Source: Pseudomonas laurylsulfativorans
Lineage (GTDB): Bacteria > Pseudomonadota > Gammaproteobacteria > Pseudomonadales > Pseudomonadaceae
NCBI RefSeq assembly: GCF_002906155.1
Contig: NZ_MUJK01000021.1
Location: 1-53,777 of the forward strand
Direction of reading: 5' to 3'
Length of the DNA stretch: 53,777 bases
Shown: one piece after another, positions 50,002-53,777 of the stretch
How positions within the stretch are numbered: the first letter of the stretch is position 1
How the letters are laid out: each line of letters opens with the position of its first letter
The notes under the pieces: generated by a model
Seen by the model: the letters and a program-made list of their open reading frames with translations, nothing else
Database searches by the model: none
What the model was told of the DNA's origin: nothing
Position numbers and translations under genes: made by a program

Positions 50002-50877
50002 TCACTCAACCAACCCTTCTCGAACGATTTCGAAAAAGGTCGTCAGGATTCGCCGCGAGCTCTGCGCCCGTAGGCACACCAAGGTCTCGGTAAAGCACCG
50101 CTGGCAGTCGCTGATCGGCAATCCGCGAAGCCGGGAATCAGAGCCCAACTCGGCCGCCGAGACCACACCGACGCCCATACCGATCGCCACGGCTTCGCGT
50201 GCTGCCTCACGTCCCTCCACTTCGATCGCCTTGCGAATGCGCAGGCCTGCCGCTGCCATCTCCTCTTCGAGGGATAGCCGGGTGACCGAGCCTTGTTCGC
50301 GCAAGATCAGCGGTATGTTGTCCAGATCAGCCAGGCAAATGGAGGTTCGTTGAGCCCAGGGATGGTCATGGGCGACGAAGGCGAGCATGGGGTCACTGCG
50401 CAGGTGTAGCGTCAGCAGACGGTCGTCTTCGATGTGCCGCCCCAGCAGGGCAATGTCTGCCTGGTGCCCGAACAACCGCTGCAGGACCTCATCGGTATTG
50501 GCTGTTTCAATCTTCACGTCGACACCGGGGTAACGACTGCAGAAGCGAGCGACATAGGGCAGTACGTGCACCGGCGCATCCACGGCGAGGTTCAGGGTCC
50601 CGGTCGACAGGGTTCGATAGTCCATCAGCATGTCGTGGGCATCGACGCTGATATCGAACAGTCGTTGGGTCAGGCCGAACAATCGCTCGCCCACTTCCGT
50701 CAGGCGCACCAGACGCTTGTCGCGATAGAACACCATCACGCCGTAGTAATCCTCGAGCTTGCGCACCTGGTCGGACACCGCTGGCTGGGACAGGCAGAGC
50801 TGCTCGGCTGCGCGGGTGAAGCTGCCATTCATGGCCACGGCGTGGAATGCCTTGAGTTGCGTATGGGAAATCGCCAT
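50002..50877 (-). CDS. LysR-family regulator of the RidA/FAD-oxidase pair
   Basis: A 291-residue LysR protein. Helix-turn-helix NGSFTRAAEQLCLSQPAVSDQVRKLEDYYG (in parts) then VRLTEVGERLFG; effector domain with LNLAVDAPVHVLPYV and AIGMGVGVVSAAEL. AVSDQVRKLE in place of AVSRQI is found in regulators near phosphonate and amine degradation genes. It is divergent from the RidA-like gene, with 144 nt between the starts, so control of the ridA-like and FAD oxidase genes is likely. Confidence 0.88.
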   Translation of the reverse strand: MAISHTQLKAFHAVAMNGSFTRAAEQLCLSQPAVSDQVRKLEDYYGVMVFYRDKRLVRLTEVGERLFGLTQRLFDISVDAHDMLMDYRTLSTGTLNLAVDAPVHVLPYVARFCSRYPGVDVKIETANTDEVLQRLFGHQADIALLGRHIEDDRLLTLHLRSDPMLAFVAHDHPWAQRTSICLADLDNIPLILREQGSVTRLSLEEEMAAAGLRIRKAIEVEGREAAREAVAIGMGVGVVSAAELGSDSRLRGLPISDCQRCFTETLVCLRAQSSRRILTTFFEIVREGLVE

Positions 50878-51021
50878 TGGGGACCTTGCTATAGATTTGG
50901 CTTATTCATGCATTCGATAAATCGATTTTATTTATGAAAGATGAACTGCAAGCATGGTTTTCGCAAGTCCCCTGACCGCTGTCTGAACAGCGGCGCCGCT
51001 GGCATTGACCTGGAGTGCTCT

Positions 51022-51372
51022 ATGGAAATTGAACGTTTCGCCGCGATAAAACGCCGTTCGGACATGGTCCGGTACGACAACCACCTCTACATCGGTGGCC
51101 AGGTTGCCAGCGACCTCAGTGGCGATATCGAGGCGCAGACCCATGAGGTGCTCGCAGGTATCGAGCAGCTTTTGCTCAGTGCCGGCAGCGACCGTACTCG
51201 GGTGCTATCGGTGCGCATCTTGCTGGCCCATCGCGAAGACTATGAAGGGCTGAACAGGGTCTGGGATGAGTTTTTTCCCGCAGGCCATGCCCCCACGCGT
51301 GCCTGCACTCTCGCGCAGTTGATCGATCCCGGTTGGCGCGTGGAAATGATTGTGGTCGCCGCGTGCGCCTGA
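51022..51372 (+). CDS. RidA/YjgF family protein
   Basis: A 116-residue RidA-family protein: IKRRSDMVRYDNHLYIGGQVASD, then SVRILLAHREDYEGLNRVWDEFF and HAPTRACTLAQL, where the Arg of PTRAC is the conserved substrate-contact arginine. RidA proteins hydrolyse reactive imines and enamines. The next gene encodes an FAD amine or amino-acid oxidase, whose product is an imine, so this protein probably finishes that reaction. The ATG at 51022 has TGGAG 6 nt upstream; an earlier in-frame ATG at 50941 has no such site. Confidence 0.88.
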   Translation: MEIERFAAIKRRSDMVRYDNHLYIGGQVASDLSGDIEAQTHEVLAGIEQLLLSAGSDRTRVLSVRILLAHREDYEGLNRVWDEFFPAGHAPTRACTLAQLIDPGWRVEMIVVAACA

Positions 51373-51418
51373 TGACGTCCTGACTCTTGACCCGAACCGA
51401 TCAACGGAGATGACCCCC

Positions 51419-52810
51419 ATGCGACCCTACTGGCTCGACCAAGCCCTGAAAAACCAACCCGCCACGCCTTGCCCGCCACTGCAGCAGGACACCCGCGCCG
51501 ATGTCTGCATCGTTGGTGGCGGTTACACAGGTTTGTGGACCGCGATCATGATCAAGGAACAGAACCCCGAACTGGACGTGGTCATCGTCGAAGCCGACAT
51601 TTGCGGTGCCGGCGCCAGTGGGCGCAACGGCGGCTGCGCGCTGTCCTGGTCGGCCAAGTACTTCACCCTGGAGCGCTTGTTCGGCGTGGAAGAGGCGGTA
51701 CGCCTGGTCAAGGAATCGGAGCAGAGCATTTACGCCATCGGCGACTTTTGCGAAAAGTACGCGGTGGATGCTGACTACCGTCTCGATGGCACGCTCTACA
51801 CTGCGACTAACCGCGCCCAAGTGGGTTCGACCGACGGGGTGATAGCGGCATTGGAGCGCAATGGCATCAACTCTTTCTCCAAATACGCGCTAGCTGATGT
51901 GCAGCGTATGGCGGGTTCGACCCGGCACATTGAAGGCTGGTTTTCGCCAGCAGCTGCCAGTGTGCAGCCGGGCAAGCTGGTTCGCGGTCTGCGTCGGGTC
52001 GCGCTGGAACTTGGTGTGCGAATCTTTGAAGGCTCACCGATGACCGGCCTGGAACAAGGGCTGCCGGCCACCATCAAGACGCCCGGCGGGCAAGTGGTCG
52101 CCAATCACGTGGTGCTGGCGATCAACGCCTGGATGGCGCGGTCTTTTCCAGCATTCGAGCGTTCAGTGGCCATCGTCTCCAGCGACATGATCATCACTGA
52201 ACCGCGACCTGATCTGCTCGAGCGAATCGGCCTGACCAGCGGGGTCACCGTACTCGACTCGCGGATCTTCGTGCACTACTACCACAACACTCCGGACGGC
52301 CGGATCATGCTCGGCAAAGGTGGCAACACCTTTGCCTACGGCGGACGCATTCTGCCGGTATTCGACCAACCTTCGCCTTACGCAGGGTTGTTGCGTAACA
52401 CCCTGACAGAGTTCTTTCCGGAGTTTGCCGATGTCGGCATTGCCGCCACTTGGAACGGCCCGTCCGATCGCTCGGTCACCGGGCTGCCTTTCTTCGGTCG
52501 TATGGGCGCAAGGGGCAATATCTACTATGGTTTCGGCTATTCCGGCAGCGGCGTCGGTCCCTGTCATATGGGAGGACAGATCCTGTCATCGCTGGTCTTG
52601 GGCCTGGACAACCCCTGGACACGCTCGCCACTGTTGCAAGGCCCGCTCGGCCATTTCCCACCGGAGCCCATTCGTTACCTGGGCTCACTGATGGTGCGCA
52701 ACGCCGTTCGCCGCAAGGAGCAAGCCGAAGACCACAACCAACGGCCACGTCGACTGGACGTGCGTCTGGCAAAATTCGCCGCGGCTGCTGGCAAGGCGGA
52801 CAAGGGATAA
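51419..52810 (+). CDS. FAD-dependent amine/aminophosphonate-type oxidoreductase
   Basis: A 463-residue DAO-family flavoprotein. FAD motif CIVGGGYTGLWTAIMI near residue 30, GAGASGRNGGCALSW near 62, and the C-terminal FAD block YYGFGYSGSGVGPCHMGG. The tail FPPEPIRYLGSLMVRNAVRRKEQAED is like a clade named putative aminophosphonate oxidoreductase (TIGR03329, from memory), although no phosphonate genes are present here. The ATG at 51419 has GGAG 9 nt upstream. It follows the RidA-like gene after 46 nt, forming an oxidase plus imine-hydrolase unit under the divergent LysR. The true amine substrate is unknown. Confidence 0.85.
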   Translation: MRPYWLDQALKNQPATPCPPLQQDTRADVCIVGGGYTGLWTAIMIKEQNPELDVVIVEADICGAGASGRNGGCALSWSAKYFTLERLFGVEEAVRLVKESEQSIYAIGDFCEKYAVDADYRLDGTLYTATNRAQVGSTDGVIAALERNGINSFSKYALADVQRMAGSTRHIEGWFSPAAASVQPGKLVRGLRRVALELGVRIFEGSPMTGLEQGLPATIKTPGGQVVANHVVLAINAWMARSFPAFERSVAIVSSDMIITEPRPDLLERIGLTSGVTVLDSRIFVHYYHNTPDGRIMLGKGGNTFAYGGRILPVFDQPSPYAGLLRNTLTEFFPEFADVGIAATWNGPSDRSVTGLPFFGRMGARGNIYYGFGYSGSGVGPCHMGGQILSSLVLGLDNPWTRSPLLQGPLGHFPPEPIRYLGSLMVRNAVRRKEQAEDHNQRPRRLDVRLAKFAAAAGKADKG

Positions 52811-52860
52811 CGCCTCGATCACCCAGCGAAACGTTGGTTCATCACAGATTACCGGGAAAC

Positions 52861-52960
52861 TGTAGGAGCCGGCTTGCCGGCGATGGACTCAAGTGCAGCG
52901 CGTTTATCCAGTTCACACACGTTATCGTTGACGACCATCGCGAGCAGGCTCGCTCCCACA
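52861..52960. repeat. REPIN with unlike arms
   Basis: The left arm TGTAGGAGCCGGCTTGCCGG and right arm CGCGAGCAGGCTCGCTCCCACA belong to different REP variants, joined by the common core GCGCGTTTATCCAGTTC. The arms no longer pair fully. Confidence 0.9.
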
Positions 52961-53282
52961 GAAGAGCACTACATAGTCCTCCCCGGGCGACCAGCAAGCG
53001 CTCGTGAAGCAACTCTTTGAGTAATCGAGTTGCACTTCAAAACCCATCTCGCTAACCTTCGTCCCGTCGCTGCCAATTCAGCGAACGGGTGTGGTAGCCC
53101 GGTTTCTTCATAGACCCAGAACGCCTCAGGGCGTTTTTTTGTGCTGGCTGCTTTGTGGCGGCTGTGCATGGGAGGCTTCGGCCTGCCGGGTTCCTATGAC
53201 CGGTCTACCACCCTGTGTACAGCCGTCTCCCTATTTTGCGTGGTAGCGGATGGGGAGAGGCTCACTTCATAGGAGCTTCACA
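52961..53282. other. Leader region of the DUF6124 gene
   Basis: About 320 bp without a gene. It contains an intrinsic terminator at 53120-53140 and, downstream of it, short repeats (TGGTAG, ACCGGTCTACCACC) that could fold. The stretch with GGTGTGGTAGCCCGG resembles leaders I associate with DUF6124/DUF3077 genes in Pseudomonas. A structured leader is possible but not demonstrated. Confidence 0.4.
53120..53140 (+). terminator. Intrinsic terminator or attenuator before the DUF6124 gene
   Basis: AACGCC (53120-53125) pairs with GGCGTT (53130-53135) around TCAG, followed by T to 53140. Confidence 0.8.
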
Positions 53283-53591
53283 GTGATAAAACCAACTCCG
53301 AATCCCCCTGAAACGGACGGTCAGATCGACTCCGATTCCGAACCCTCATCCCGCAAGCCTGCAGCGGCCACGCGACGTCCAAGCCCAATCTTCACCATCG
53401 CCCCCAACGTCAACAATGAAACCCTTCTGGTTCACGCCTGTGAAACCCTTGCTTCAGCCAGTGTCATGGCCAGTGAACTGGCGTTTATCCTTTCTGGCCC
53501 AAAATGCAATTTGGCGCTGGGGATTCAACAGATGATTGCCTTGGCAGAGTTGTCGGTGAACCGAGTGCTGGATCAGGTAGATCCGCAGTAG
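53283..53591 (+). CDS. DUF6124 (DUF3077-like) small protein
   Basis: A 102-residue protein. The first 45 residues are polar and Pro/Ser-rich; the rest, from SPIFTIAPNVNNETLLVHACETL through ASVMASELAFILSGPKCNLAL to IQQMIALAELSVNRVLD, is the conserved helical domain of this Pseudomonas family. No function is established. The start is GTG at 53283, with AGGAG 7 nt upstream; a frame opening at 53250 is in phase but lacks a site. Members occur in many paralogous copies in fluorescent pseudomonads. Confidence 0.87.
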   Translation: MIKPTPNPPETDGQIDSDSEPSSRKPAAATRRPSPIFTIAPNVNNETLLVHACETLASASVMASELAFILSGPKCNLALGIQQMIALAELSVNRVLDQVDPQ

Positions 53592-53609
53592 CGGGCGAGG
53601 GCATTTTTG

Positions 53610-53652
53610 GGTTCTTCACGCAATCCCGGGAAAGGCAGATAACGCAACACCT
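53610..53652. repeat. 43-bp REP-leading repeat (copy 2)
   Basis: 40 of 43 positions match 22220-22262. The REP that should follow is displaced by the IS1111-group element, which begins at 53652. Confidence 0.8.
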
Positions 53653-53777
53653 AATGAAATGGCTACCCCCCCCCGCTGCCCCCTGTGATCGCCCACTAAG
53701 CTTTCACAGAGGGCTCATCGGAGATCATTGCCATGAACAACGTAGCTATTGCCGCCATCGACCTCGGAAAACATTCC
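53652..53777 (+). mobile_element. Second copy of the IS1111-group element, cut by the window edge
   Basis: Identical to 14-137 except for nine instead of seven C in the run of the left inverted repeat. The left flank AACGCAACACC is the sequence that precedes a REP tip at 22251-22261, so the insertion point (C^TGTAGGAGC) and orientation are the same as in copy 1. Confidence 0.9.
53733..53777 (+). CDS. IS1111-group transposase, 5' fragment at window edge
   Basis: The first 15 codons, MNNVAIAAIDLGKHS, are identical to the start of the transposase at 93-1121 and are cut by the end of the window. Nothing indicates that the gene is broken beyond the edge. Confidence 0.85.
   Translation, partial: MNNVAIAAIDLGKHS

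Overview
The window looks like a chromosomal segment of a Pseudomonas of the fluorescens group. The evidence is high GC coding sequence, many short GTAGGAGC-type REP/REPIN palindromes between genes, Pseudomonas-typical families (DUF2790, DUF6124, OprD porins, membrane-bound mqo) and CA-rich AAnAAnAA motifs in front of uptake genes. It is bracketed by two direct copies of one IS110/IS1111-group insertion sequence: a complete copy at 14-1368 and a copy starting at 53652 that runs off the edge.

Left part, 1.8-13.7 kb: a MscS-type channel; a copper/heavy-metal type two-component pair preceded by a DUF2790 gene; a tctCBA tripartite tricarboxylate transporter; then a LysR regulator divergent from an FAD amine oxidase and a PotF-like binding protein with an altered pocket. 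At 13.8-15.0 kb an IS110-group element splits a REPIN; its left end can be read as a guide (bridge) RNA matching both its target and its own ends. From 15 to 25.7 kb follow an AhpD-like/AraC divergent pair, a chemoreceptor, ilvD, mqo, a glycosyltransferase, a RibD-like reductase, a methyltransferase and a truncated serine hydrolase.

Middle part, 25.8-41.3 kb: a coherent short branched-chain acid module on the minus strand. It holds an OprD porin, an ActP/YjcH symporter pair, an acyl-CoA synthetase, mmsA, mmsB, 3-hydroxyisobutyryl-CoA hydrolase, acyl-CoA dehydrogenase, an sCache chemoreceptor and a TetR regulator, with a LysR regulator divergent from the symporter. Together they could sense, import, activate and oxidise isobutyrate or valine-derived acids to propionyl-CoA. 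An IS4-family element sits upstream of the synthetase.

Right part, 41.3-50 kb: an accessory, partly decayed region with a GGDEF-EAL protein, an AraC remnant, an FMN reductase remnant joined to a nonsense-mutated IS66 transposase remnant, a P-loop kinase-like protein, an orphan ParA, and a MerR regulator facing a deletion scar of a mer operon that keeps a GDCCVxC protein and a tiny membrane protein. The last 4 kb holds LysR, RidA and FAD oxidase genes, then a DUF6124 gene and the second IS copy.

No tRNA, rRNA or CRISPR array was seen.
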